From: Apiosordaria backusii
Taxonomy: Eukaryota; Ascomycota; Sordariomycetes; Sordariales; Lasiosphaeriaceae
Direction: 5' to 3'
Assembly: GCA_030549205.1 (NCBI GenBank)
Contig: JAUKTV010000002.1
Span: 1,054,001-1,118,000, forward strand
DNA: 64,000 nt
Shown here: one piece after another, positions 45,619-56,086 of the stretch
Layout: each line of letters opens with the position of its first letter
How positions within the stretch are numbered: position 1 is the stretch's first letter
The notes under the pieces: generated by a model
Told to the model about the DNA's origin: nothing
The model's database searches: none
The model's input: the letters and a program-made list of their open reading frames with translations, nothing else
Translations under genes and position numbers: made by a program

Positions 45619-46501
45619 TGTCGTGTTGATGATTGCAATCGCGGTGCTCTGGTGTCGCGCCACCTCAGTGATGATCATGCTCAAGCCTTCTTCGATGCTG
45701 CGACGCCAGATGACAAAATTAAGTGGGTCCTATTAATTCAGGATGCTGATTGGTCACCACTTGAAGGTCCGTCAACCACAGCCTTGGCGCCTTGCAAGGT
45801 GCTTGGCCTCATCTCATGCCAATGCTTTTTTTGTCATCCTTTTTCCATCTCTCAGTGGCCAACCATGGCCAATCCTGACTGAGGCCATCACCACCTTCAG
45901 CCCAACGTCAACAAAGTGCTGTGTAGCTTTTCCGTGTTGGGCTTAGCGAATCATGTAAGGTACCTTAGTCTCATGATAGTGTATTTGAGGTGATTCAATC
46001 ACAGAAAGATCAGTCTGACAGCTGGAAATGCCGCCCTGTCTTCCCCAGATGATGTGAATCGTTTCGACCTGATGCAACACATTGGATCCCACATCGCCCA
46101 TCTGGGCAGCCTCGGAGTCAGGGCGCTGTCCATTTGTGCAAGTGGTGACAGCGGTTAGCAAGAACCCCTGGCAATTGGCGCCTTGGGACTGCGTTGGGAT
46201 TCTGTGCTGGACCAATCAAGCACCGTCCTGTTGGGACTCGCTGTGCATCACCGACCACTGAGGGGCTGCCGCGATGCTTTGGGAATCAACGGACCACCTC
46301 ATGCGTTAGTTCCTGGTAGACGACGTCCAAGGGCTTTTGATCACCGTCACCGCTTCTACGATAAAATCCCATGGATTCCTCCCTGCCCACAAAACATATC
46401 CATTCCAGTCAGCAGTAGTCAAAATTCACCATGTTTGCCCCAGAATCACCATATCACCATCTCCAACATCACCAATTTGACAGAGCCATGAATCCACCAT
46501 A
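45619..46501. other. Intergenic, no gene seen
   Basis: 5' flank of the WW-FF gene and unassigned DNA. GTAAGGTACCTTAG is at 45956. No coherent coding is seen. Confidence 0.4.
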
Positions 46502-46920
46502 CTACAGCACCCGAGCCGGGGTGAGGGGGAAGAGGAGTTCGGGTCCTTCAACCTGCACTTGTCGCTGTAAGTAAAACCCCTCAACTGTACACCTGCCGGT
46601 GTCCACCTTCTCACCGTCGCTCCCCAGCCCGGAGAAGAGGATGTGGCAGAGCACTTCCAGCTTGTCCAAACTGTCGTCGTCAAAGCCAAGAATCCGGCAT
46701 GACATCATGGCACCGTGGTAATGATGGTCGCCTTGTTACCCGTGGCGGTCACCAGCGAGGAATCCTCTCCGTCCGGTCCAGAAAAGTCGATCTCGCCAAC
46801 AAGCGAGCCGGCCACCATCCCGTAAAAAAGCACAGCTTCATCCTTTCCTTGCCGCGGGGTCTCTCCCTTGCCCGCCTGGTCAGAGGGGACAAGTCTTGTT
46901 ACCGTCAGAGTGAGCTTTTC
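46502..46920 (-). pseudogene. Possible gene relic or overlapping ORF pair
   Basis: On the minus strand one frame reads VLFYGMVAGSLVGEIDFSGP and SSLVTATGNKATIITTV, then hits TGA. The stop overlaps the start of a second frame, MMSCRILGFDDDSLDKLEVL with CHILFSGLGSDGE, which ends at 46502. A GTGAGA...TTTTACTTACAG pair 50 bp apart (near 46610-46560) resembles an intron. One added base at the overlap would join the two pieces into one protein of 100+ residues. No family is recognised and there is no clear start or promoter, so chance cannot be excluded. Confidence 0.25.
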
Positions 46921-47030
46921 TTTTCTTGTTCTTTTTTTTCCTTTTGCAGTGTACTTAGTTTTGTCTATCAGAAAATGGCGATCTCCCTCTCAGCGTCTCG
47001 TTCCCCCTTTCAGACGGTGAAGACTTGGAA

Positions 47031-47882
47031 ATGACGGACCTTTACGAACTCTTGGTCAAAATGTCCCTGTGTGAAGAGGAAGCGATGCAGCAGCAGCAGC
47101 AGCAATTTGAAGCCCTTTCCCTCCCGTGCGTCGAAATCGATATGGAAGACGAAATTCCAGCCGTGTTCCAACGGGAGGCTACACCCCCTCCTGAATCGTC
47201 GTCCGAGCCCTCATCGGTTTCTTCCTCAGCCACTTCCTCGGCGTCGTCATCCCTGGCCACAACGCCAGAAGTTGACTCTCAAGTTGAGACAGCCAAGGCA
47301 GGATCGAGTCAAGATGCTGAGACAGAAACAGAGATCAAATCTGAAGAAGTCGAGCAACCCTCCAAAGAAACACCCAAAAGCAAGCCTCGACCTGCCAGCG
47401 CTGAGGAGGAAACGGCAGCTGAATCCCCCACCCCACCCCAATCCCTCACCAACATTCTCCACCCCCTCCATCAGTCCACCCCTCTTGACGAGAGCGACCT
47501 AGCCACCATGCTCAACTGGCTCCTCCAGCCTGAAATCTTCGCCCATCTCTCCGTCCAATCCTCCTCAGCAAAAGCATCCTTCACCACACCTCCCGCTTCC
47601 AGAGACGAGGATGGCTCCCCGTTCCCAAGCACAGACCACTTCCTCCAGATCATGGAGGTCATCTCCCAGCTCACCGCGAAGGTCCTCATGAAACCATCCT
47701 CTGTGGATGCGGAAGAGCAGGAAAAGGGCCGAGTCGACATCACGGCCGAGCACCTTTCCGTTATCATGAACTTGAGGCTGCTGCTGGATTACGCGGCCAG
47801 AGTGCTGTGCATCAAGAGCATCGAGACTCAGAACAATACTGCAATGGTGGAGGCGGATTCTAATGCTCTACAGGTGGCTTGA
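47031..47882 (+). CDS. Low-complexity protein of unknown function
   Basis: Intronless as read, 283 residues. MTDLYELLVKMSLCEEEAM leads into a polyQ run, an acidic Ser/Thr/Glu/Pro-rich middle (residues about 45-145), then a more ordered C-terminal half with helical stretches: SLTNILHPLHQSTPLDESDL, LATMLNWLLQPEIFAHLS, DHFLQIMEVISQLTAKVLM and LSVIMNLRLLLDYAARVLC. No signal peptide or membrane helix. A pyrimidine run ending TTTTGCAG at about 46954 suggests a spliced 5' UTR. I do not recognise the family; a cytosolic or nuclear protein is likely. Confidence 0.65.
   Translation: MTDLYELLVKMSLCEEEAMQQQQQQFEALSLPCVEIDMEDEIPAVFQREATPPPESSSEPSSVSSSATSSASSSLATTPEVDSQVETAKAGSSQDAETETEIKSEEVEQPSKETPKSKPRPASAEEETAAESPTPPQSLTNILHPLHQSTPLDESDLATMLNWLLQPEIFAHLSVQSSSAKASFTTPPASRDEDGSPFPSTDHFLQIMEVISQLTAKVLMKPSSVDAEEQEKGRVDITAEHLSVIMNLRLLLDYAARVLCIKSIETQNNTAMVEADSNALQVA
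47088..47102 (+). repeat. CAG trinucleotide repeat (5 units)
   Basis: Five CAG codons followed by CAA encode six Gln in the low-complexity protein. Confidence 0.85.
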
Positions 47883-48625
47883 GAAGACCTGAGAGAGTTT
47901 GCGTTCCTTTTCTAGACGCAACTAAAAAGCATCATTTCCTTTGTTAAACATACATGGGTGCGATATGGTTGAGTGTTCTTGGACTAAAACGCCGTCATTT
48001 GTTTGGTTCAGGGGTGGTGGTAATGATATGGGCCCTTTACAGCCGATGAGGCATGTTTATGAGTTATGATGGAGAATGACTGCATCTTGATGAATTATGA
48101 CAGCATGGGACGGAGTTTCATATGGTTGATCTATGCAGTGGAGGAAATGTACTTTGGACAGGCTGCATTGTCTTTTTCCTGGGAAAAAGGAGGATATTTG
48201 TACCGCATACCATCTTTTCTTTTGTCAGCATTAGGGCGGCGTTTAGTGTTGCTTGTTTCTTAGGTATCTACCAAATAGTCTTTTGAATTTCACAACTTTG
48301 TAGATATCATACGTCAAATTGTTCCAGGGTGAAGACGTGATCGAATCGTTGAGAGGTTCACTTCTTTGCGCCCGTCATATCGATTCCACAAGCGAGGGCT
48401 GTAGTGCTGGGAAAATAATAATACATTACAAGTCTATAGGTAGGTACCTTAGATATCGGAAAAGTTCAAGCCACCGCCGGCAAACCTTCCTGCCTGTAGC
48501 CCATCGTATTATCCTCACTCGGTCTCTCCATAAATCCACCTCGCGAATGGCAATCCCACAATTTCATAATCATAAACCTTCATCAGTCATCACGGATATT
48601 TTCCCCGTTTAAGTCGATTGTTTGG
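47883..48625. other. Convergent intergenic region
   Basis: AT-rich 3' flanks of two convergent genes. ATAGGTAGGTACCTTAG is at 48437. No gene is seen. Confidence 0.5.
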
Positions 48626-49589
48626 TTAGAGTGCATCTCCAGCTCCATCCCATTCTCCCCCAGTCTGAGTCCCATTACACTTCTTTTGATTGCTTGTGTT
48701 GCTTCCTCTGCCACACCAGATATTCACTCTCCCAAACGACCTGTCCGTCTTCGGCCTCCGCCGATGATCACACCACCACCCCGTAGGCGTGTGGTTAGTT
48801 TGACTTGCGCAAAAGGTGAGGCAGCAGTCCGTGTTGTTTGGGTACCAGATATAGCTCCACGCCATGAAAGGAAAGTCGTAAAATCCTTCCTCGACGTACA
48901 CGCGCGTCTTGTTGCCTTGATACTCGGGATCCTTCCATGCTTGAAACATAAACCCCAGGTTCGGTGTTTCGTCATCGAGAGATGAAGCTGCTGGCCTGTT
49001 GAAGATGATGAGTAAAACCTCAAATAAGACGACAAGGAAAAATACTGCAGGCTACGCACCCCTCTGAAGATGTTTTGTTGGTGGTGGGCGTGGTCGTGAA
49101 TGTTGGTGAGCTGTCATGTCTTGCCTTCATCACGCCAGCCACACTGCCGCCCACTGCCGCCCCGATCAGGACAATCACAGCAACCAGCACTATGATGAAT
49201 GTCCGCTTGCCAAGACCGCATATCCTTTTTTTCTCCTCGTTCTGTTGTGGCCCAACGTACAGCTCCTCCTTTCCAATTGGTGATACCGTCTCCCACGGCG
49301 AGGAGCTGTCAGGACTCAGAGCGCTCACGGGCATCCCACTTCCGTTTTCCGGCCATAGCGGCTGTCGATCCTGATTTTGTCGGTAGACGTCTGCGGTTGG
49401 GGTAGGTGGCTCGAAAGGGAGCTTAGGGGCATTGTCATAGTCGACATGGTACTTGTACGGTGTGTAAAACCGTTGGGGATCCCCCACATAGTCGTCAGAA
49501 ACGGTTTGGGGTCCAGAATCAGCTATGACTTCAGGCAAGGGGGTTGGTTCCTTGGGCACGACCTCTGGCAGGTCCTCGGGGCGTCCCAT
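48626..49589 (-). CDS. Single-pass membrane protein with short Cys-containing ectodomain
   Basis: Exons 49589..49060 and 48995..48626 (64-bp intron; TSSEG|PAASSLDDE), 299 residues. A Pro/Asp/Glu-rich cytosolic N-terminal part of about 125 residues, with MGRPEDLPEVVPKE at the start, a basic stop KKRICGLGKR, one membrane helix at about 130-153 (FIIVLVAVIVLIGAAVGGSV), a Thr/Ser stalk, then a C-terminal region with FMFQAWKDPEYQG, WYPNNTDCCLTFCAS and several more Cys. N-in/C-out topology is likely. The arrangement parallels the PAN-like protein at 9.0 kb, but the ectodomain differs. The last 40 residues (after QTNHTPTG) are less certain, and a missed splice there is possible. Confidence 0.7.
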
Positions 49590-51071
49590 TCTATCGGTTT
49601 ATCGAATGCCAGTGTCCAAGATCAAACAAACACAAGGATCTTGAACAGTTGCTGGTCTTGGTGTTGTGAAAACCCTGGCAGCCTGGGGGTGATTGTTTTG
49701 TATCTCAGGATGGAAATGAGGCTGGTCAGGGGTAACTTCGAGGGCCCCCAAATTTCCAAGAAGCGGCTCTATAAAGATGCAGGGAATAGGTCGAGGGCTT
49801 GGTGTAGTGCGGCCCTCTTGGCGTAAGACGGAAGAATTATACGCACTTTGTGCACGTAACAGTTTCACGGCCAACCTACCGACTTTAGAAGCGGTGACCC
49901 GGGCTGAGGGCTAGGGCTACACCTGCGCCTCTCTTTGTTTCAGTGTATGAGATGGTAAACAGACGCTGATTCGCTCTTCGCCGAAAGCTGAAAGGTCTCA
50001 CGCAGTTTGTGCCGCAGTGACCGTCTGGGGTAATCTCTCTCTACTTGACGCCGTGTCACATCGTCTCGTGGGCTGTGGGCAAAGCTACCCATCTTTCATA
50101 TAACTTCTGGTGTAATGGCTGGCATCAAGAAATCTAGGTCGAGGTTTGGGCTCGTGGGGATCCCAAACCGCGACCGGAATTCTCTCCATCTGCTGGTCTC
50201 GCTTAAGACACAGCCTCCCCAGGCTCGCAAGAGGGAGGGGTAGAAGAAGCCGAGACATTGGCTGTGACCACCTGCTCCAGTTTAAATCAATGATAACCCA
50301 AAGGGAAACAACGCAGTGGAATGGAAGCACCTGTACCTGATATAAATGTCAATGCCTGCACCCACAGGATTGATTGTGGGTGACGGGATTGGATTCGACT
50401 CCGACCGGCGATACGATCTGGGACCGACGCAAACCGTGCGAGGAAGGTGCCCGACCGGGGTGTCGTGTCGTTTCTGCATTAGATAATTTTTTGGTGCGGG
50501 GTAGGTTCGCAGAGGTTGCTGTCGCACTCTGTAGCAGGGAATGGAGCTGTGGTGGGCTTCCAGGTTCCTAGCGCGTGAATCTGCAAATCTGCGGCCAGAG
50601 CTCACCTAGCGACCTTGGTGCTCACTCGCCGCAATAAACCTAGTAGAATTTGTTGGTCAATTCATTCCATCCAGCTTCCACCTAGCGGACTTGACCGGAA
50701 AGAATGATGAGGATGAACATGATGAACTTGCTGGAAGGAACGTTTTTCCTAATTAGGTCCCATGTAAGTCCCGTCGTAGGTAGGTCCAGTTGCTGTGAGG
50801 GTGACCTCTGGATCTGCTGTGTGCAACGCCAGCCAGGCACTCGATGTGGGCATGCTCTGCTAAAATGACTGCAGAAAAATCAGACAGGGCCGACGTCGGC
50901 TTGCCAGAAGAAGACACGGCACACATGGGTGCATGTGAAAGCTGGTGATGGCGATGAGGGCAAAATAAACGGCAAATATGGCATCCCACCAAGTCGTCCG
51001 ATTCTGTCACAACGCGCCCACTCGTCGGCAGCTGCCAAGATGTGTGTGGGCACAGGTGGGGCTGATTGATC

Positions 51072-51088
51072 TTATCAGATTATCAGAT
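51072..51088 (-). promoter_or_regulatory. Two tandem iron-type GATA sites (ATCTGATAA)
   Basis: TTATCAGAT at 51072-51080 and again at 51080-51088 are exact reverse complements of ATCWGATAA, the extended GATA sequence bound by fungal iron regulators (SreA, SRE, Sre1/Urbs1). They share one base and are about 1.7 kb before the monooxygenase ATG. Function is inferred from the match and the location. Confidence 0.6.
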
Positions 51089-51525
51089 AGGCTACCGCGG
51101 CTCCACCACGCCCCACACTTTTCCATCTCTGCACCTCCTCGGCACTAGACTGTGGATCCCGGTTCGGAGACAGGGCAAGGACAACCACCTCGATTGAGTC
51201 AAATTTTGCGCAATGTCTTTCATTCCCGTCATGTGTCCCATCGCTGTCATTGACCCGAGCTGAGTTAACGACTTCCACAGAGCAGTTGTTGAGTGAGATG
51301 GGCTTGGAGTGACGGCAGCCGTGGGAAAAGAAAAAGATGATGACGAGACCTTCTCACCTTGCTTGCCTGAGCTTGTCCATCTCGCCATCCTTTGTCCCGG
51401 AGTTGGAAGGGATTCGTCGATCCAATTGATCCAACGCGCATGCCCCCATTGTCGGGTCGGGTATGGAATGGCACCACCACCACCACGGCTTCTGGAACCG
51501 GGGCTCTGCCGTCCGTTGTCATACG

Positions 51526-51534
51526 ATCAGATAA
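51526..51534 (+). promoter_or_regulatory. Iron-type GATA site (ATCAGATAA)
   Basis: Exact ATCWGATAA match on the plus strand, 1.24 kb before the monooxygenase ATG. Confidence 0.55.
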
Positions 51535-51726
51535 ACATTTTTTTTTTTCCCTCGTCCCGGGACTGGCAGCCAAGAATACATCTCGACTCCGCCTTCGGAG
51601 CCAGAGGGGGACTAGCCGCCGTCCGAGATGACTGGGCAATGCTGGAGCCAGCAAATAGGCTCATCGCATCCCGTCCGTCCCCGTTCGTCCCCTTGCAAAC
51701 GGCCAATCCTCTCCACTGATCTCATC

Positions 51727-51735
51727 TTATCTGAT
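51727..51735 (-). promoter_or_regulatory. Iron-type GATA site (ATCAGATAA, reverse)
   Basis: TTATCTGAT is an exact reverse match to ATCWGATAA. A further GATAAG core lies just downstream at 51741. Confidence 0.55.
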
Positions 51736-52770
51736 CCGAAGATAAGGCCGAGGAACTGACAAGATTTGCAGATTGCGTCAGTCCCGTCCACGAGCCCATC
51801 CTCGGACGCCCGCACCGGCAGGGGACACCCACCACCCCCCGCGAAGAGGTCATCAGAGGGTGTGTGTCTTCCGCGTTTGCAACCCAGCAGAGGGGAACGT
51901 TCTTGGGAAGCATTTCCAGCAAGCAAGAACTGCTCTGGACAGGTAAAAAGATACAGGAGACGAACTGGAGTTGCCCCCATTTGCCATTGCCTAAACGGCG
52001 ATCTCTGAGGACTGGCGAGGGGTCGTTTCCGTCAATCGCAACCCGAAATCGAACAAAAATTTCTCATGCCCCCCCCGAGGCCCCCCACCGGCAAAGCATT
52101 AGCTCATGTCACCGCTTGCTCGAAGAAGAAGGGTCTCCGTAATGGCGCAGGACGTTCCCTGCATCACATCGACCCAAAGCTTGCTGCAATGGCTGCCAAC
52201 GCTCTGTTTCGCACCCCTCAAAGCTCATCGACCATGAGGCAAAATGGAGCATCGCGTGGTCCCATTGCAAGGTCTAGGCGGTTACGCTAGGTTCCTGTTT
52301 CTTCGTCCCTTCCCCAAGAGCAGTGCTCCGCCGTGAGGGCGACCGCGTATCAAAACGGGAGCTGCGGCCGCTTCTATGCCAGCCGGGACTTTCTCCTCGT
52401 TTTCTCCTTATCCTTTCCCAATACCAAACCATCCATCTTTTTTGGAACCCCTCCCCTTTTGCTGGTGTTCATCCCATCCCGGCGGCACTTACGTCAATCC
52501 TTCTGTGGACGATCGTCCCCGTGGCTCAACACACCAACACCGCAATCCACCAAGGAGGTTACTGCATCGACGCTACACGACACACACATACACCCCCCTT
52601 GTGCGCCACGGCTTGCTGGTTAGACCAACTTTCCTTTCTCCTCCTCCCCGGTAATATTTGTTTGGCCTTGTGCGCCTCGAGACCCCCGTCCAATCCGGAG
52701 TGTCTCGTTCAGTCGATTACTCTGAATACCAACTTATAGTGGCATCGAAACCCGATCAGCGACATTCACC

Positions 52771-54474
52771 ATGTCCCCACACAGCATCGACGCCATGGAC
52801 GAGGCCGAGACCGTTCCCCAGCTGGTCAACGGCACCAGCCAGTTCCCCAAGAGCCAGTATGTTACATCCACAGAGCCTGATGCTGTACACGACTTGGTAT
52901 GCATTGGCTTCGGCCCCGCCAGCGTCGCCATTGCTATTGCCATGCACGACGCCATGGAGGCCGGCAAGCTCAAGCAGTGCCCCAAGGTCCTCTTCCTGGA
53001 GAAGCAGCCCCAGTTTGCTTGGCATGCCGGCATGCTCCTGCCCGGCGCAAAGATGCAGATTTCCTTTGTCAAGGATCTCGCTTCACTCAGAGACCCCCGC
53101 TCGCATTTCACCTTCCTCAACTACCTCCACAAGAACGAGAGACTGATCGACTTTATCAACCTCGACACCTTCACCCCCGCCCGCGCCGAGTTTGAGGACT
53201 ACCTACGGTGGTGCGCCAGCCACTTTGAGGACGTTGTCCGGTATCAGAACGAGGTGGTCTCTGTCGCCCCCGTTCAAGAGGAGGGACCCGCCAAGATCTT
53301 TGAGGTGACATCACGCAACATCAAGACGGGTGTGACCACCACCTACCGTACGCGCAACGTTATTGTGGCTGCTGGCGGCCAGGCCTCCCTCCCCGAGATC
53401 TTCCCCGCTCACCACCCCCGTGTCATTCACTCTTCTCAGTATGCCCAGCTGGCCCCCCAGATTCTTGGCGACAGATCCGCCCCCGTTCGTGTTGCCGTGG
53501 TTGGCGCCGGCCAGAGCGCCGCCGAGATCTTCAGCAACATCCAAAACCTCTACCCCAACAGCAAGACCTACATGGTCATGAGATCCGAGTTCCTCCGGCC
53601 GAGCGATGATTCCCCCTTGTGAGTACCCAATCCCGGTCCAGGGCAAGCATGCAAGCCCCTCAGGTTAATTTGGGGACATGAAGCTAATCATCGGGCTGCA
53701 GCATCAACTCCATCTTTAATCCGGAGTACATTGACCACATCTATCCCAAGTCTGCTGCCTACAAGGCCAAGCTCCTCCACGACGCCCGTGCTACCAACTA
53801 CAGCGTTGTCCGCCTCGAGCTGATTGAGCACCTGTTTGAGACCATGTATCACCAGAAGCGGACACTGGGCGCGGATGAGAAGAAGTGGCCCCACAGAATC
53901 CTGGCTGGCCGGGAGCTTATCAAGGTTGAGGATAAGGGCAACGGAGTGCGCATCAAGGTGGCCAGCCACTCCAACACTGGTGTGTCAGATGGTCCCCTCC
54001 TCGGCGAGGAGGACTTGGATGTGGATCTCGTCATCTGCGCTACTGGCTACAAGAGAACGGCCCATGTGGATATCCTCAAGGGCGCTTACGGCCTCCTTCC
54101 TGAGTTCGATGCTGCCAGTGAGCAGGAGCAGGAACAGACTGGCGTGCCTAGAAAGGACCGGTGGGTGGTGGAGAACGCCAGCAAGGCGCAAGAGTCATCG
54201 AAGCGTGTGATTGAAGTTGGTCGTGACTACAGTGTTCGTTTTGCCAGCGGCGCGGTTGCCCAGGGATCTGGCGTTTGGTTGCAAGGTTGCTGCGAAGGAA
54301 CCCATGGCGTAAGTGCCTCTTTACCCCCTCCTTTCCACACCCCGTTTGGTTGCTCTCGGCGTTTTGCTGGAGGCTTTTGGCTAACCCCCACCTTAGTTGA
54401 GTGATACCCTACTTTCCGTACTGTCGACACGGTCCGGAGAGATTGTTAAGTCTATTTTCGGCGTTCCCAGGTGA
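52771..54474 (+). CDS. sidA: L-ornithine N5-monooxygenase (siderophore biosynthesis)
   Basis: FAD- and NADPH-dependent enzyme that hydroxylates L-ornithine on N5, the first committed step of hydroxamate siderophores. Exons 52771..53618, 53702..54308, 54397..54474 (introns 83 and 88 bp), 510 residues, normal for the family. Motifs in order: FAD-binding LVCIGFGPASVAIAIA, substrate/FAD region WHAGMLLPGAKMQISFVKDL with SLRDPRSHFTFLNYL, NADPH-binding VAVVGAGQSAAEIFSNI, SEFLRPSDDSPFINSIFNPE across the first join, LVICATGYKR, and the last exon LSDTLLSVLSTRSGEIVKSI, which is the usual C-terminus. The ATG (CACCATGTC) has a good context. It is followed on the same strand by the ferrichrome-type NRPS and preceded by exact iron-GATA motifs, so repression by iron through a GATA factor is expected. 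Confidence 0.96.
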
Positions 54475-56086
54475 TTGAGGAAGTCAATGTCTATGCATGA
54501 ATGGCTGACACGGCATTTGGCTGTTTTATCTCGGTTTCTTTTTCTTGTATATAATTTTCATTTACATGGGTTATGGAGTCGGCATCGTTATCTAGGTTCT
54601 CAAAAATGGTATTCAGGGTAATTAATGGGTTTCCGCATCCATGACAGCAGTTTTCTTGGTTGTTTGAAGTTCCAGGTCAAAAATTCACAGCCACAAGGCA
54701 GAGGCCGAATGGAAACACCAAGGTGACAGGGCTTGAGACTGTACTAGTAACAGGCTGAGAGCGCTCCACGTGGGGGGTGCATCAGTTGATAATGTACGCA
54801 CTACAAACAATATTTGACCAAAATATGCAGGAAGCTAAGGTATCTTGGGACTTGAGGAGGCGACGATGCGGATGCCTGAACGGGGGAGACCGAAGATCGG
54901 ATCAAGATGTGACTTGGAGCTCCTGTCTGCACAATCTGCAAGTGACATATGGACAAGATGTCCACTTTCGGGGCCTCCCCCGCGAGCGGCCTTCACAACA
55001 CCGACCATGACCGAACCTGGAGACGTGGAGATGGGGGCCCACGAGTCTCTCCCCCAAACTTCATGACGCAATGAGGAAGCTGAAAAACCCACTATGACTA
55101 AAAGCGAGGTGGTTCAAATGAGGGGTCTTTTTAAGCTTAAGATCAAACATTGGACGAAACAACGAACTTTTGCAGGGAATCTGACAGTAAAAATCAGGCC
55201 TTTTCTCTGCCATACAATTTGTAAGGCTGTAATAACAGGATTGTCCCGCTTTCCTCGACCACCATCAAGGTATTAAGGTATCCCAAGTTATCCCTCCTTA
55301 ATCACTAAGCCAGTGGAGGTGAATCTCGGATCAGAGCTACTTTGGTAGGTTCTGGCTCGAGATCGGATACGCCGTTGGCCGTTGAAGACGTTGTCCCTCT
55401 TGCGAGCCGTGGTTATGGAATGCAGAGATGGATGTAAGTGAAAATGCCGCTCCTTCCACCATCCACCCCAATCACATCCACACGTGATGCAAGAGAGGAG
55501 AAGCTAGCAAGCAAATATTTTCCTCACAGCGGGGGATATGGCACGCACCTTGGTTCTGTTGGGTGGCCGGGGCGTGGTCTGAGGTGCGGTGGAGGCTGAC
55601 AAAATAGTACTGTGGACGGCACGCGGCAGGAACACTTGACAACCCTTGCCCGTCTCGCTGCAACCTTCTTTTCGTGGTGTTGATTTTGTGGGTCGACGAC
55701 GGACCCATCCATCTCGTTCAGCACCACCCCATCCATCCACCGGCTACCGGTGTTCCTGGTAACCTTAACCTGGAACCTCACCGTCGCCAAACGCAAACTC
55801 TCCCTCCTCCAGCCACCGTGGAGCGAACCTCATCTGACCAATAACCGACCTGCCATATCAAATCGCGTCTCTACCAGTCGCCCACTTTCGGCTTTCTCTC
55901 CGGCCAATCACCCCCACGCCATTTTCACTGCCAACTTGGCACCAGGACGCCGGGACACAGGGCTGGCCGTTCGGTAGGTACGTACCACCCGTGTCTCGTC
56001 TACCTATGGCAGATTACCGAGCTAGGAAGGAATTTGGTGTTAATCTGGAGCTCTTGTTAGTGGCTGCACCCATCACCCATTCATGT
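54475..56086. other. Intergenic between sidA and the NRPS
   Basis: A 1.6-kb gap between the two co-directional siderophore genes. No gene is seen and no exact ATCWGATAA is seen. GGTAGGTACGTACC at 55973 is one of the recurring motifs. Confidence 0.5.

Larger units (their letters stand above)
49590..52770. other. Long regulatory-type region upstream of sidA
   Basis: A 3.2-kb divergent gap without a recognisable gene on either strand. The right half carries the iron-type GATA motifs listed separately and C/T-rich tracts leading to the monooxygenase start. The left half is unremarkable apart from GTAGGTAGGTCC at 50777. Confidence 0.55.

Noticed and set aside
52899..53195. Second open frame inside the ornithine monooxygenase gene
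   Set aside because: It is a shadow frame of a GC-rich third-position coding region; the monooxygenase frame carries all motifs.
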